The translations under genes were made by a program, and so were the position numbers. 64,000 nt of DNA, from positions 45,099,433 through 45,163,432 of the forward strand of contig CM019693.1 in the NCBI GenBank assembly GCA_009760885.1, read 5' to 3'. Below are positions 32,201-43,215 of the stretch, piece by piece (the first letter of the stretch is position 1; each line of letters begins with the position of its first letter). Under the pieces are notes generated by a model, which had not been told where the DNA came from, ran no database searches, and was given only the letters and a program-made list of their open reading frames with translations. Source of the stretch: Achatina immaculata. Its lineage: Eukaryota; Mollusca; Gastropoda; Stylommatophora; Achatinidae.

Positions 32201-32600
32201 ACAAGACCTGCAAAGTCTCTTGGATAAAGTCGCCAAAGAAAGTGAACAGAAAGGCCTTACTTTGAACATCAAAAAGACAGAGACTATGGTTATATCTAAG
32301 AAACAGAATCCACCAGCATGCAGTATTAAATTAAACGGAACTATTCTAAAGCAGGTGCAGAAATTCAAATACCTTGGAGCAGTAATAACTTCAGATGGGA
32401 AATGCAGAACTGAAATTAGGAACAGAATAGGCCAAGCAAAGACTGCATTTCAGAGAATGAGAAACATATTATCCAACACATCCTTATCAATGAATGTTAG
32501 AAAACGAGTCCTAAAATGCTATATTGAACATATATTGTTATATGGAAGTGAATCATGGACAATAGGCAAGTCTGCACAGAAATCATTGAAAGCAGCATAA
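29271..32600 (+). pseudogene. RTE-like endonuclease-RT ORF (broken)
   Basis: The endonuclease starts with KIATWNVRTL (about 29405), SEVRWTGAG and IIQVYAPT, is cut by the family A insertion, and resumes with FYNDTE, VIMGDFNAKVG and IDYILINKRF. The RT follows with KATGPDN, CFIDYTKAFDKVKH, VRQGCVLSP and LRYADDTVMIA, then a thumb-like region ending at a TAA near 32598. Breaks seen: the nested insertion, a TGA at 30664, frameshifting near 31085-31326, and a further shift near 31690. Catalytic boxes survive, so decay is moderate. Confidence 0.85.
29730..30433 (+). mobile_element. 5'-truncated RTE-like LINE family A with target-site duplication
   Basis: Flanked by the direct repeat ACGCTCCAACA (29719-29729 and 30434-30444). 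Removing the insert and one repeat restores the endonuclease frame ...QVYAPTSES.... The insert covers the last part of the family A RT (EEQNLYLNAKKTKV to KGHAKE) and ends in (AATG)n, where the ORF's TGA stop lies inside the tail. Its own frame is open, so it inserted recently. By chance the upstream endonuclease frame continues into it, producing a spurious 384-codon fusion. Confidence 0.93.
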
Positions 32601-32949
32601 ATGTGGTTTATTAGAAGAATGTTGCGAATCCCCTGGACAGCAAAAATAACTAATGAAGAATGTATGAGAAGAGCTGGAGAGACAAAAAAACCTTGTCAAA
32701 AAGATAAGAGAGAGACATTGTACTTTCATAGGACATGCAATGAGAAGAGGGGGCATTGAAAATATTATAACAACAGGAAAAATAGAAGAAGAAGATCAAG
32801 AGGAAGACCAAGAGAAATGATACTGGACAGTCTGACGGGATGGTGTGAGAGGAGATCACCAATTGAACTGATGGCCTGCAATGAAGGATCGTGTACTCTG
32901 GAGAAGCATAATAGCCAACGCCAGTCGGCACGGCACATGATGATGATGA

Positions 32950-33300
32950 TCAATTAAATTTTCGGCCTAAGTCCGAATGGTCTCTTCTAAGTATGACGGT
33001 GCAGGGGAAGTAACTAAAATATTTTTGTTCAACATTGAATAGTAAGCTCCCTTGTAATTTTGGATATGGAGATCTAAAAAAGTTTACACATCGAGCCTAA
33101 CGTAAGAATTCTTTCTAATGGCTAAAACAAATTGTTTCTGTTTCAGTGGAGTCTAATATCTTATTTTAAATATTTTTCTGTCATATTTTTTTTCTTTTGC
33201 AGGCCAGTGTTATACTTTATTAAATAATAAAGTTGAAAGAAAAACAAAACAATTCAAGTTTTTTAATTTTATTTTATTCAAAGGTTTTTTATATTTAACT
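32950..33300. other. No recognisable gene
   Basis: AT-rich unique sequence between the RTE-like LINE and the ATCT microsatellite. No motif recognised. Confidence 0.55.
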
Positions 33301-33640
<340 letters not shown>

Positions 33641-33687
33641 AGAGAGAGAGAGAGAGAGTGAGTGAGAGAGAGAGTGTGTGTGTGTGT

Positions 33688-33750
33688 GAGATTGATTGAT
33701 CTTTATTTCAAAAGGGTTAAGAATTGGGCACGCAGGCCCGTCTGACATTC
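33688..33750 (-). repeat. Short retroposon 3' end with (AATC)n tail
   Basis: On the minus strand this reads GGGCCTGCGTGCCCAATTC... then AATAAAGATCAATCAATC. A diverged copy with the same layout (GGGCCTGCTCAG...AATAAAGATCATTCATTC) lies at 61328-61380. Both look like the 3' end of one SINE or LINE family with a 4-bp tail; the family is not identified. Confidence 0.45.
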
Positions 33751-33766
33751 TGCCATTTCTGCCCCT

Positions 33767-33815
<49 letters not shown>

Positions 33816-33936
33816 GAGACACAGAGAGTGAGACAGGAAGAAAAGAGTATCAGAATCTGGCACAGATAAGCAGAGACGCAAACAGAGAGGGATGGCAATG
33901 AGAATTAGAGAGTTTAGGCTGATGAAGCTAGACGGC

Positions 33937-34168
33937 GATACAGTGAGCCAGATACAGTGAGCCAGATACAGTGAGCCAGATACAGTGAGCCAGATACAGT
34001 GAGCCAGGTACAGTGAGCCAGATACAGTGAGCCAGATACAGTGAGCCAGATACAGTGAGCCACATACAGTGAGCCACATACAGTGAGCCAGATACAGTGA
34101 GCCACATACAGTGAGCCACATACAGTGAGCCACATACAGTGAGCCACATACAGTGAGCCAGATACAGT
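33937..34168. repeat. 14-bp minisatellite (ACAGTGAGCCAGAT)n
   Basis: About 16-17 units with two variants (CAGAT and CACAT) arranged in blocks. It is open in several minus-strand frames, but only because of the repeat. Confidence 0.93.
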
Positions 34169-34206
34169 TGATACTGTGAAAACACAGAGTAGGACCGATG
34201 TAGTCA

Positions 34207-34870
34207 ATCAGATAGATAGGGAGATATCGACATATAGATAGGGAGATATCGACATATAGATAGGGAGATATCGACATATAGATAGGGAGATATCGACATA
34301 TAGATAGGGAGATATCGACATATAGATAGGGAGATATCGACATATAGATAGGGAGATATCGACATATAGATAGGGAGATATCGACATATAGATAGGGAGA
34401 TATCGACATATAGATAGGGAGATATCGACATATAGATAGGGAGATATCGACATATAGATAGGGAGATATCGACATATAGATAGGGAGATATCGACATATA
34501 GATAGGGAGATATCGACATATAGATAGGGAGATATCGACATATAGACAGGGAGATATCGACATATAGATAGGGAGATATCGACATATAGATAGGGAGATA
34601 TAGATAGGGAGATATCGTCATATAGATATGGAGATATCGACAGAGAGATGGGGAGATTTCGTCAGATAGACAGGGAGGTATCGTCATATAGATAGGGAGA
34701 TATCGACAGATAGATAGGGAGATTTCGTCAGATAGACAGGGAGGTATCGTCATATAGATAGGGAGATATCGACAGATAGATAGGGATATATCGACAGATA
34801 TATAAGGGGATGTCGTCAGATAGATAGGGAGATATCGACAGATAGATAGGGAGATATCGACAGACAGCGA
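34207..34870. repeat. 22-bp minisatellite (GATAGGGAGATATCGACATATA)n
   Basis: About 18 near-perfect units to 34605, then about 12 diverged ones. Each unit contains the palindrome GATATC. Homogeneous units at one end and diverged ones at the other suggest expansion from the left. Confidence 0.93.
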
Positions 34871-36020
34871 TATATAGTAAGAGTGTTTTCACATTTTGCG
34901 AATGGTTTCTCTGTTATTTTCTTCTTTTCTGTGAAACTGTAATTAGTGGAAAATTGTGCTCCAACAGCTTAGCAGAGACAATTGTTACAACTAAACTTGT
35001 ATAACACGAAACGGACTAACTGAGTTCACGGTTCTTGTGTATGTTGAGTATTAAACCCTGGAAATGTGTGCTTGTGTGAGCAGATGAACATTTTAGTACT
35101 GAGCAGAATTATGACGTCGATATAGTCAGAAGACACAATTACAGACATTACTCTTGATATTACACTTAAATATTCATAAAGTATTACTTGTATTAATGCC
35201 ACTGGGAAAACATTCACATGTTTGTAGACGAGGACAAATAAATCTACATAAAAGAGGACAATAAATTCGAAATAGTTAAGTACTAATATGTTAAAAAGAT
35301 ATATACAACTTTTTAAAAAATTCTAATGAATCTAGAAATTAGCATCATCGCACTCAAGACACACCCAGACATGCTCTGTTCTCTGTTTCAGTAACCACGG
35401 AAGAGTATGAAACACTAACTGTGCCAGTCAGCTGTTGGTTCTGGCACTCTCGAGATCCACCAGCCAACCACCCGGCTCTTCCTTCCCCTCTACCACATCG
35501 TCCTCTTTCATTGTAGCCTACATTAGCGTCTTTTAGAGGAACTCTCTGATTTCTTCCGTAGCCTCCGTTTACCTGTTCTCCTCCGTCCCTCCCTGCCTCC
35601 TGGATGCCTCTTCCCCTGCCTCCTGGATGCCTCCTCCCCCTCCCTGCCTCCTGGATGCCTCCTCCCCCGCCTCCACCTCTCTTCTTGTTCACCGCCACAA
35701 AAGCCGACCTCTGAGCATGTTCTACCTAGCTCACACACAAAATAATGATAGCAAATATAACAGAACAACAAGGCTACGATTTACTGAAACATGTTCTTTA
35801 ATCACCGTATTTTCAAGTGAAAACATTCGAAAGTGTTTTAACTCTTGTGTTAAAATAAAACACTCCCAAGGTTGGTGGATCTTGCACAGTTACGTAACTC
35901 AGTGTTTACACAAAGTCTAAATACAATGAAAACTAGCACATTTCAAATCAAACTCGTATTTTTAGATTAAAAACTTCGGTTTTTGTTTGTTTTTTTTTTT
36001 ACCAAAATTTCTGATCAAAA
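34871..36020. other. Intergenic, downstream of the serpin gene; short minisatellite inside
   Basis: Mostly unique AT-rich sequence beyond the serpin poly(A) signal. At about 35577-35690 there are four copies of a 24-bp CTGCCTCCTGGATGCCTCCT-type repeat. No coding exon was recognised. Confidence 0.55.
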
Positions 36021-36026
36021 TTTATT
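36021..36026 (-). terminator. Poly(A) signal AATAAA of the serpin gene
   Basis: AATAAA on the minus strand 84 bp beyond the serpin stop codon, a normal distance for a short 3' UTR. No other canonical signal was noticed closer to the stop. Confidence 0.65.
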
Positions 36027-36109
36027 CTGGCAAATCGTTGAAAGTAATTCAGGAATGAAAGAATTAAGATGGCGCAGGCAGGCCACATATCCGAAAGACT
36101 GCACATAAT

Positions 36110-36306
36110 TCAACGGCTGAACTTGCCTTGGTATATGATCAGGTTGGTATGTGAGTCTCTTAGAAAGAAGATGAATGGCTGGGAAGTTCTGAAGGTGTGA
36201 TCAGGGAACTTGGGTGAAAATGAAGGATTGTCGTCTCGAACGTTTACGCCACTTCGATCTACGTTAATGGTGCCTTTGTGAAGTACCTGGGTCAGGTGAA
36301 GTTTGG
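36110..36306 (-). CDS. Serpin last exon: reactive-centre loop and C terminus
   Basis: Acceptor TTTTTTTCCAG|CC; the first two bases complete an Ala codon from the previous exon. It encodes LHLTQVLHKG (strand preceding the loop; consensus L.VSEVIHKA), then INVDRSG (consensus EVDEEG), the loop, and FRTSQPFIFFLRD followed by GKFSR, matching the serpin signature F.ADHPFLF.I.D and the final G.V..P strand. The hinge residues after the glycine are V-N-V-R-D-D instead of the T-E-A-A-A-A of inhibitors. The loop is short, with no obvious protease-specific P1. Stop TGA at 36110-36112. Confidence 0.9.
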
Positions 36307-36534
36307 CTGGAAAAAAAGTTACGACACCTGATATCTTAAACATATGTGTTGAAATTAAACTTGAACTTAGCATTCTTTCATGTTTGTGAAGTGTACAACA
36401 ACATATACGTGCTTTAAAATCTATGTAGCAGAAGATAATGGATATCAGAGACAGGTATGACTGACAAAAACTTAAAAACAACTGAAAACACAGGCTGCGA
36501 GATATAAGAAGAGAATCTGAATACTTACACGGGA

Positions 36535-36690
36535 TGACGTCAGAACACAATGACGTCAGAACATAATGACATCAGAACATAATGACATTAGAAAATAATG
36601 ACTTCAGAACATAATGACATTATAACACAATGACGTCAGAACATAATGACGTCAGAACATAATGACGTTAGAACACAATGACGTCAGACA
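36535..36690. promoter_or_regulatory. 16-bp tandem repeat carrying CRE palindromes
   Basis: About ten units of TGACGTCAGAACATAA. Five contain the perfect cAMP-response element TGACGTCA (36535, 36551, 36631, 36647, 36679); others have one-base variants such as TGACATCA. It lies in the last serpin intron, about 230 bp 5' of the final exon. Clustered CREs can act as an enhancer through CREB/ATF, but a minisatellite containing them by chance is as likely. Confidence 0.55.
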
Positions 36691-37458
36691 AAATTTATGA
36701 GTAAATTTATGAGACAGACAAGACAGTTTGACTAAAAAGAAAAAGAAGATGCATTTTAGAAATAAACAATTTATGTAATTAAAACTTTCAGTGTATTTGA
36801 AGAAACTTACTTATCTTTTACTTATATAAAGTTACAACAATTTTGTCCTATCTAATCAGAATCTCACATTTCCATGTACAGTATTTTCTTGGCTATCACA
36901 AGTACAGGAAAGAGGTCACGTACACGACGTTATAAAATATCTTTACCCACTTTAATTAGAACTTACATTTCATTCGTAAAAACACTTTTAATTTACTTAT
37001 AACCTTTTGAGAAAGTGAAATAGACTTTCTTTTTTCTCTCTCCTTCTTTTTTTAATCACGATCAATAAACGCAGGTCAAATGTTTGAACGCCATCATCGA
37101 CATGAATATATGAGCAAGAACTCCCCACAGTCTTTCTCGCACAAACTGAAAGCCACAAAGTTTAATCTCATCTTTTTCTACCCATTTACTCAGGCCGATA
37201 GCGAACATTTGGAACCTACAAGATAAATTTACATTTTTGTGAAAAGTATATTTGTCTTCTTATTCAAATGTGATAATGAAGTTTAAAATTATGTACTTTT
37301 GAAAAAGCGTAAAAATTTTTTTTTTTATATTTAAGCAGGTGCAGTACACAAGAAGAAGGCTACAGGAAATTTAAAAGTTTTCTGTTTATAAATTAGTTTG
37401 ACATTGATTGTTATAGTTGCTCACGAACCCAAAGGTGGATGTGGAAAAAAAGAAATAC
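36691..37458. other. Serpin last-intron sequence
   Basis: AT-rich intron between the two C-terminal exons, apart from the CRE repeat. No mobile element or RNA gene recognised. Confidence 0.6.
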
Positions 37459-37604
37459 CTTTGCTAATGTTGTTAAAGTCAGCTTTACAAGGAGAAAATG
37501 CGTCTCTGAGACCCATGTCTTGAAGAGTACTCGTCAGACTCATTATTTGTGGCTCAATTTTAATTATAGGCATTGTCACACTGGAAAATGTTTCCTTTAC
37601 TCCA
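37459..37604 (-). CDS. Serpin exon: IKIE / GLRDAF block
   Basis: Encodes the serpin strand PIIKIE (consensus LPKFKIE), then LTSTLQDMGLRDAF and KADFNNIS (consensus L.LKLGM.DAFDPSKADFSGIS). This is the most diagnostic serpin exon of the gene. Acceptor GATTTCAG|T, entering in phase 2; a second AG at 37581-37582 (TTTTCCAG|T) gives the same phase and would shorten the exon by eight codons. Donor AAAG|GTATTT, leaving in phase 1. Confidence 0.9.
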
Positions 37605-38084
37605 CTGAAATCGAACATTTCATTCAGCAAACGAGGCTGGGTCTTTACCAGTTGCTCTGTTATACAGATAAGTGGTTACGAAAAGTTAACGTAGGAAAAT
37701 ATACACATACTAGTCGTTACATGTAAAATTTGACGAGAAAAGAATTTTATTTAAAATTATGCAAGGTTTAAAAAAAGAATTATAGAGCTTCTGTTTATAC
37801 AGCATTTTACTTGAAGACTACTGCTTCCCCGACAAATTGTCTGTGCTGTTTGCAGTCTGTCACGAATATCGAAATATACTAAGGTACAAGCTAACAAAAG
37901 AGCTTAAATAACATAAATATGCTCTTTGAGAAAGATAGAACATGCGCTCTAGTAAAAAAGTAAAAGAGAAAATAGGCGTCGCTCACCTCATATCGTGTGG
38001 TCGCAGACACGAAGCGAAACGAAACATAGTTCCGGTAAAGGTTTTGAGTTCTTAGTTTGCGAGAGACATTCATTTTATTTGGGA

Positions 38085-38730
38085 ACTTGTCCAGGATATG
38101 TAAGAAGCATGTTGTTGTTGTTTTCTGCGTGGAAGTGAACATGGCAAGGATATGTAAGAAGCTTGTTGTTGTTGTTTTCTGCGTGGAAGTGAACGTGGCA
38201 AAGATATGTAAGAAGCTTGTTGTTGTTGTTTTCTGCGTGGAAGTGAACTTGGCCAAGAGATGTAGGAAGCTTGTTGTTATTGCTTCAGTGTAGAAGTGAA
38301 CGTGGCAAGGACATATAGGAAGCTTGTTGTTATTGTTTCAGTGTAGAAGTGAACGTGGCAAGGATATGTAAGAAGCTTGTTGTTGTTGTTTTCTGCGTGG
38401 AAGTGAACGTGGCCAAGAGATGTAGGAAGCTTGTTGTTATTGTTTCTGCGTGGAAGTGAACGTGGCAAGGATATGTAAGAAGCTTGTTGTTGTTGTTTTC
38501 TACGTGGAAGTGAACGTGGCCAAGAGATGTAGGAAGCTTGTTGTTATTGCTTCAGTGTAGAAGTGAACGTGGCAAGGACATATAGGAAGCGTGTTGTTAT
38601 TGTTTCTGTGTAGAAGTGAACGTGGCCAGGACATGTAGGAAGCTTGTTGTTATTGTTTCTGTGTAGAAGTGAACGTGGCAAGGACATGTAGGAAGCGTGT
38701 TGTTATTGTTTCTGCGTGGAAGTGTTCGTC
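38085..38730. repeat. 54-bp minisatellite, about 12 units
   Basis: Units run AAGCTTGTTGTT(G/A)TTGTTTT...GTGGAAGTGAACGTGGCAAGGA, intronic to the serpin gene. The period is a multiple of three, so both strands show open frames with repeating motifs; no evidence of translation. Confidence 0.92.
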
Positions 38731-38739
38731 TCGTGTTTT

Positions 38740-39189
38740 CAGTAATTTTGCATTTTGGTAAGAAAGATTTGTAAGATTTGTAAGCAATGATCTTCCATCT
38801 GTCTCCACATTTATGTAGGTTTGTGTTATACGTTGTCACAAGTGTAAGTTGGTAAAAATGTGAACGAAGAATGGTAGACGGAAGTTACAAATAAAATAAT
38901 TATGTTACAGACCTGAAGATGGGTTTTCGTCCGATCAAGAAATATGATTGTCTGTAAGTTATGTGGTCGTATATATTGCTAGGCAGTCATATGTAATATG
39001 TGGTAGTCCTGCAGTACTGGGACATTTTCAGTTTCATTGATAATCATCAAGTGCTAATTTCACATGAACGTTTTTGATGCAATTGAATTCATATATTTCC
39101 ATGCAATTGATTATTTTATGTCGATATCATTTGCTCGAAAACCATATGCAAAATTACAAAGCAGATGACAGGTAATTTCAGCACAAGAT
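38740..39189. other. Intron sequence, no feature recognised
   Basis: Serpin intron between the 54-bp minisatellite and LINE family D. Nothing recognised. Confidence 0.55.
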
Positions 39190-40826
39190 GTAAGAATGCA
39201 ATAAGGACGCATAAGGATTAACTTATCGGTGGAGAAAGAGAAAAAATTGAAAGATGGAGGGAACACTTTAACACCCTACTAAACATAACACAAGCAGCAC
39301 AAACAATAGACATACCAGAAGCAAAAACAGACTAAACATCAATACAGGACCAATAACAATAAGTGAAGTAAAGGAGGCAATACAGAAGCTAAAATTAGAC
39401 AGGGCACCAGGTGAAGATGAAGTGACTGCTGAGATGTTGAAAGCAGAAGAAACATAAACACCAAAATAACTCTGACGGATACTAAAACAAATTTGGGGTC
39501 TAAAAAAAGTTCCAGAGGAGTGGAAATCTGGCCTCATAGTAAAACTAACAAAGAAGAGTGACCTCAGAGACTGTGGGAACTGGAGAGGCATTACCCTACT
39601 GCCATTCACCAGTAAAGTATTTTGCAGAATAATCATCAACAGAATTGTACCAGCATTTGATGGAAAAGTTTGGAAAGAGCAGGCATGATTTAGTAAAGGA
39701 AGATCATGCATAGACCACATATTTGTACTTAGGCAAATATTAGAACAGGCAATTGAGTGGCATACTACAACATAAGCTTGTTTATAGATTTTGAGAAAGC
39801 CTTTGATAGTGTCAACGTAGATGCACTGTGGAAAATCCTAAGATGGCATGGCCTCCCCTATAAGATAGTAAATGTAATCAAAGTCCTATACGAGGGTTTT
39901 CAGTGCAAAGTGATCTGTGGAGAACATACCTCCAGCAGCTTTAGGGTACAAACAGGAGTGAAGCAGGGATGTGTACTATCACCAACATTATTTATCTTGG
40001 CAGTAGACTGGTTAATGAAGGAGGCAACATCAGACAAATGCAGAGGATTACAATGGACCCTTGACACAGAGCTGGACGACCTTGACTTTGCGGACGACAT
40101 TTGTCTACTGTCAAGCAGCCACAAAGCTACGCAAGATAAAATAAACAAGCTAACTCAAAATGCAAACAACATAGGACTAAAGATCAACGTAGGAAAGACA
40201 AAGTTAATGAAGCAAAATGTGAACAACAGAAATGTACTCAGAGTAGATAGCAAGTTAGTGGAGGAGGTAAACGAATTTAATCTTGGCAGTTAAGTAGTAG
40301 AAACAGAGGACATCAACAGCAGACTTTCTAGAGCAAACCAGACTTTTGCAATGCTATAGACTAAATGGATTTCTAAAAAACTAAGCATGAATACAAAAAT
40401 CATAATATTTAAGAGTAATGTTCTATGTATACTACTTTGGAAAATCCCCTAAACCATAGAAAACAAGTTGAATTCTTTCCAGACTAAATGTTTACGAAGA
40501 ATTAGAAAAATATTTTGGCCAAACACCGTAAGAAATAACATCTTGTTGGCAGAAATGCAGATGAACCCACTGACAACAATTATTGAGGAAAGACGCCGGC
40601 GATGGTTGGAACGTGCTCCGAATGACTGACAACCCACTACCAAAAACAGCACTAAGATGGACACCACAGGGGAACAGAAGTAAGGGTAGACCAAAAGAGA
40701 CATGGAGAAGAACAACAGAGAGGATGTTCAGCAATAGAGGGCTCACCTGGGCAAGAGGAGAAAAAAGACAAAGGACAGGCGTTTGTGGAAAACCCTTGCC
40801 GAACCCCCATGTGCACTGGACACAAG
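39190..40826 (+). mobile_element. RTE-like LINE family D, 5'-truncated
   Basis: A plus-strand relic beginning within the linker before the RT (a W-R-EHFNTLL block at about 39250) and running to the ORF 3' end, followed by (GATA)n and (GA)n. A second copy's 3' end is at 63.0-63.6 kb. The 5' edge is approximate, as no target-site duplication was found. Confidence 0.8.
39240..40820 (+). pseudogene. Family D reverse transcriptase (broken)
   Basis: The longest open part, 39757-40293, has the RT core: SLFIDFEKAFDSV, GVKQGCVLSPTLF and the catalytic box LDFADDICLL. Upstream and downstream sequence is interrupted by several stops and shifts (TAG near 39695, TAA near 40291). The C-terminal LNSFQTKCLRRI block is still readable. 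Non-functional. Confidence 0.82.
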
Positions 40827-40842
40827 ATTCAGAGAGAGATAG

Positions 40843-40918
<76 letters not shown>

Positions 40919-40920
40919 AT
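40827..40920. repeat. (GATA)n(GA)n tail microsatellite
   Basis: Directly continues the 3' end of the family D LINE (TTCAGAGAGAGATAGAGATA...). In the other copy, at 63.56 kb, the tail is (GA)n, so the element likely ends in GA and expanded to GATA here. Confidence 0.88.
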
Positions 40921-41137
40921 ATCATGTACTCATTCAGAATTATGTGTTCATGGATCATCATCATCATTAGCATCAGCTGCCATCAAAACAAGTTGCGCCT
41001 TTCTTGTTTTGTATGTTGTTTGTGTTCATGATTGGAGTTAAAATTGTTATATAAATGTCTTATCATCTTGAATTATTGAATTCATGTCTGTATAGGCTGT
41101 GTGTTTTGTGAAGTTTAGATCTGTTGTTCATTTCAAG

Positions 41138-41377
41138 CAAAGATTTACATTAAATAACAACTGTGATGTCAGCTCAAGCAAAGATTTACATTAAGTAATA
41201 ACTATGATGTCAGCTCAAGCGAAGATTTACATTAAGTAATAACTATGATGTCAGCTCAAGCAAAGATTTACATTAAATAACAAATGTGATGTCAGCTCAA
41301 GCAAAGATTTACATTAAATAACAAATGTGATGTCAGCTCAAGCAAAGATTTACATTAAATAACAAATGTGATGTCAG
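41138..41377. repeat. 41-bp minisatellite (left part)
   Basis: Units of GATGTCAGCTCAAGCAAAGA plus 21 bases. The array continues at 43135-43215, where it is split by a family A LINE. Confidence 0.9.
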
Positions 41378-43130
41378 AAGAACATCAGAAGTGTGGAAGA
41401 GATAGTGAAATGTTTAAAGAAATGAAGACATTGACGAGAAATGTCACACCTAAGTTAAATGTAATTTGTGATGAGATGGGGAATACCTTGACAGAGACAG
41501 AGGAAATTCTAGAAAGATGGAAGGAATATTGCAGAGGAATGTATGAAACAACCGACTGTGGAAACAGAAATGAACAGTGTGAATTATTATTGGAGGAGAA
41601 AGAACCCAACCGACTATAAAAGAAGTTTTTTGGGCAATAAAGAATCTGAAAAATGGTAAATCACCAGGATGTGATGAGATAGCAGCTGAATTTATTAAAG
41701 CAGGAGGAAAGGAGTGTGCAACAATCTATCATGCACTGTGAAAAAAGATATGGCATTCAGTTATTTGGCCAAAAGAATGGAAAAGAACTGTATTCATACC
41801 AATGCCAAAGAGGGGTAACCTGAAATAATGCACAAACTACAGAATTGTTGCCCTGATTAGTCATGCCAGTAAAAGTCTGTTAAAAATCATAATGGGTAGA
41901 CTTCGACAGAAAATAGAAAAAGAAGTCAATATGGTCCAAGCTGGTTTCAGGCAAGGAAGAGGATCAAGAGATCATATATTCAATCTAAGATTAATAATAG
42001 AGAAATGCAGAGAGTTTAATGTGAATCTATATTTATCCTTTATAGACTACTCAAAGGCATTTGATTTTCTACAACACCAGAAATTTTGGGAAATAATGGA
42101 AAAAATGGGATTTCCAACACATTTGATACAATTAACATCATTGCTGTATCTAGACCAACAAGCAGCAGTAAGAATAAACAGTTAAACAACAACTTGGTTT
42201 GACATAAAACAAGGGGTCCGTCAGGGGTGCATATTGTCACCTTACTTATTTAACTTGTATACTGAAAATATAATGAGGAGTGTTAGAGAAGATGCAGACA
42301 AAGAATGTTACAATGCCATACCAATTGGAGGTTATGAAATACCAGAGATTAGATATGCTGATGATACAGTACTACTGCCCACAACACAAAAAGGAATGGA
42401 AAAACTAATTATGTCAGTCTGTAAGAACAGAGAAGAGCAAAACCTCTATCTTAATGTGAAGAAGACTAAAGTGATGACAACTGATAAAACAAACAAGGCA
42501 GCTGATATATGTTTTAATGAGGAAAAATTGGAAGAAGTGGAGAGTTTTGAATATCTTGGATCACTTCTAACTAATAATGGAGATACAATGAGAGAAATTA
42601 AAAGGAGGACATCTATCGCTCTTCAGAAAGTAAAACAAATAAAGAATCTGTGGAGAGGAGCAGACAGAACTACAAAAATAAGATTTTTAGGAGCATGCAT
42701 TTTTCCCATGGCAACATATGCCTGTGAGACCTGAACACTTAACAAAACAGTTGAGAAACACATAAATGCCTTTGAATGTAAATGCTACAGAAGAGTACTC
42801 CAAATATCGTGGACACAAAAAAGAACAAATATATCTATACTACAAGAGCTTAATATTGAAAAAGGCTGGCTAGTAAAGAGGATTAAAGAGAGAAAACTCA
42901 AATATTTTAGACACATTAAACGTCATGATAATTTAGAGAAGACCGTATTGGAAGGATACATAATGGGAAAAAGAAAAAGAGGAAGACCAAAACGAAGATG
43001 GCTGCAAGACATCGTTGACTATCTGCAAATGGATGCATCAGCAGCAGGCCATCTTGCTCACAACCGAGAGGCCTACAGGAGTGTTGTCAGGGAGGCAAAG
43101 TTCCGCAAGGGACATGAAAATGAATGAATG
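41378..43130 (+). pseudogene. Family A reverse transcriptase (broken)
   Basis: RT motifs in order: SPGCDEI linker (about 41665), VQAGFRQGRGS, LSFIDYSKAFDF, VRQGCILSPYLF, IRYADDTVLL, then the long C-terminal region with LEEVESFEYLGSLLTNNGDT, YACET and the basic GKRKRGRPKRRWLQD block. Single stops occur (TAG or TGA near 41618, 41741, 41827, 42183 and 42734), while most of the frame remains readable. The YADD box is intact. Confidence 0.88.
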
Positions 43131-43134
43131 AATA
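41378..43134 (+). mobile_element. RTE-like LINE family A, 5'-truncated, in the 41-bp minisatellite
   Basis: Flanked by TGATGTCAG at 41369-41377 and 43135-43143, which also restores the minisatellite register. It covers the pre-RT linker to the (AATG)n tail (1757 bp) and is the longest plus-strand family A copy here. Confidence 0.92.
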
Positions 43135-43215
43135 TGATGTCAGCTCAAGCAAAGATTTACATTAAATAACAACTGTTATGTCAGCTCAAGGAAAGATTTA
43201 CATTAAGTAACACCC
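43135..43215. repeat. 41-bp minisatellite (right part)
   Basis: Two further units of the array interrupted by the family A LINE. Confidence 0.85.

Larger units (their letters stand above)
29270..32949 (+). mobile_element. RTE-like LINE family B, near full length, with nested family A insertion
   Basis: A plus-strand non-LTR element running from an open 5' leader through an APE endonuclease and an RT to a (ATG)n/(GAT)n tail at about 32938-32950. A short microsatellite tail and almost no 3' UTR fit RTE-like LINEs. It is split by a 704-bp family A insertion at 29730-30433. Related relics occur at 44.0-46.4, 50.7-52.5 and 54.96-55.17 kb. Clade assignment beyond RTE-like is not certain. Confidence 0.85.

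Noticed and set aside
34208..34753. Minus-strand ORFs rich in SICRYLPIYM repeats
   Set aside because: Pure translation of the 22-bp minisatellite in rotating frames.
38905..38945. CCTGAAGATGGGTTTTCGTCCGATC as a ribozyme-like hairpin
   Set aside because: No GAAA core or CUGAUGA box in order; only a weak hairpin.
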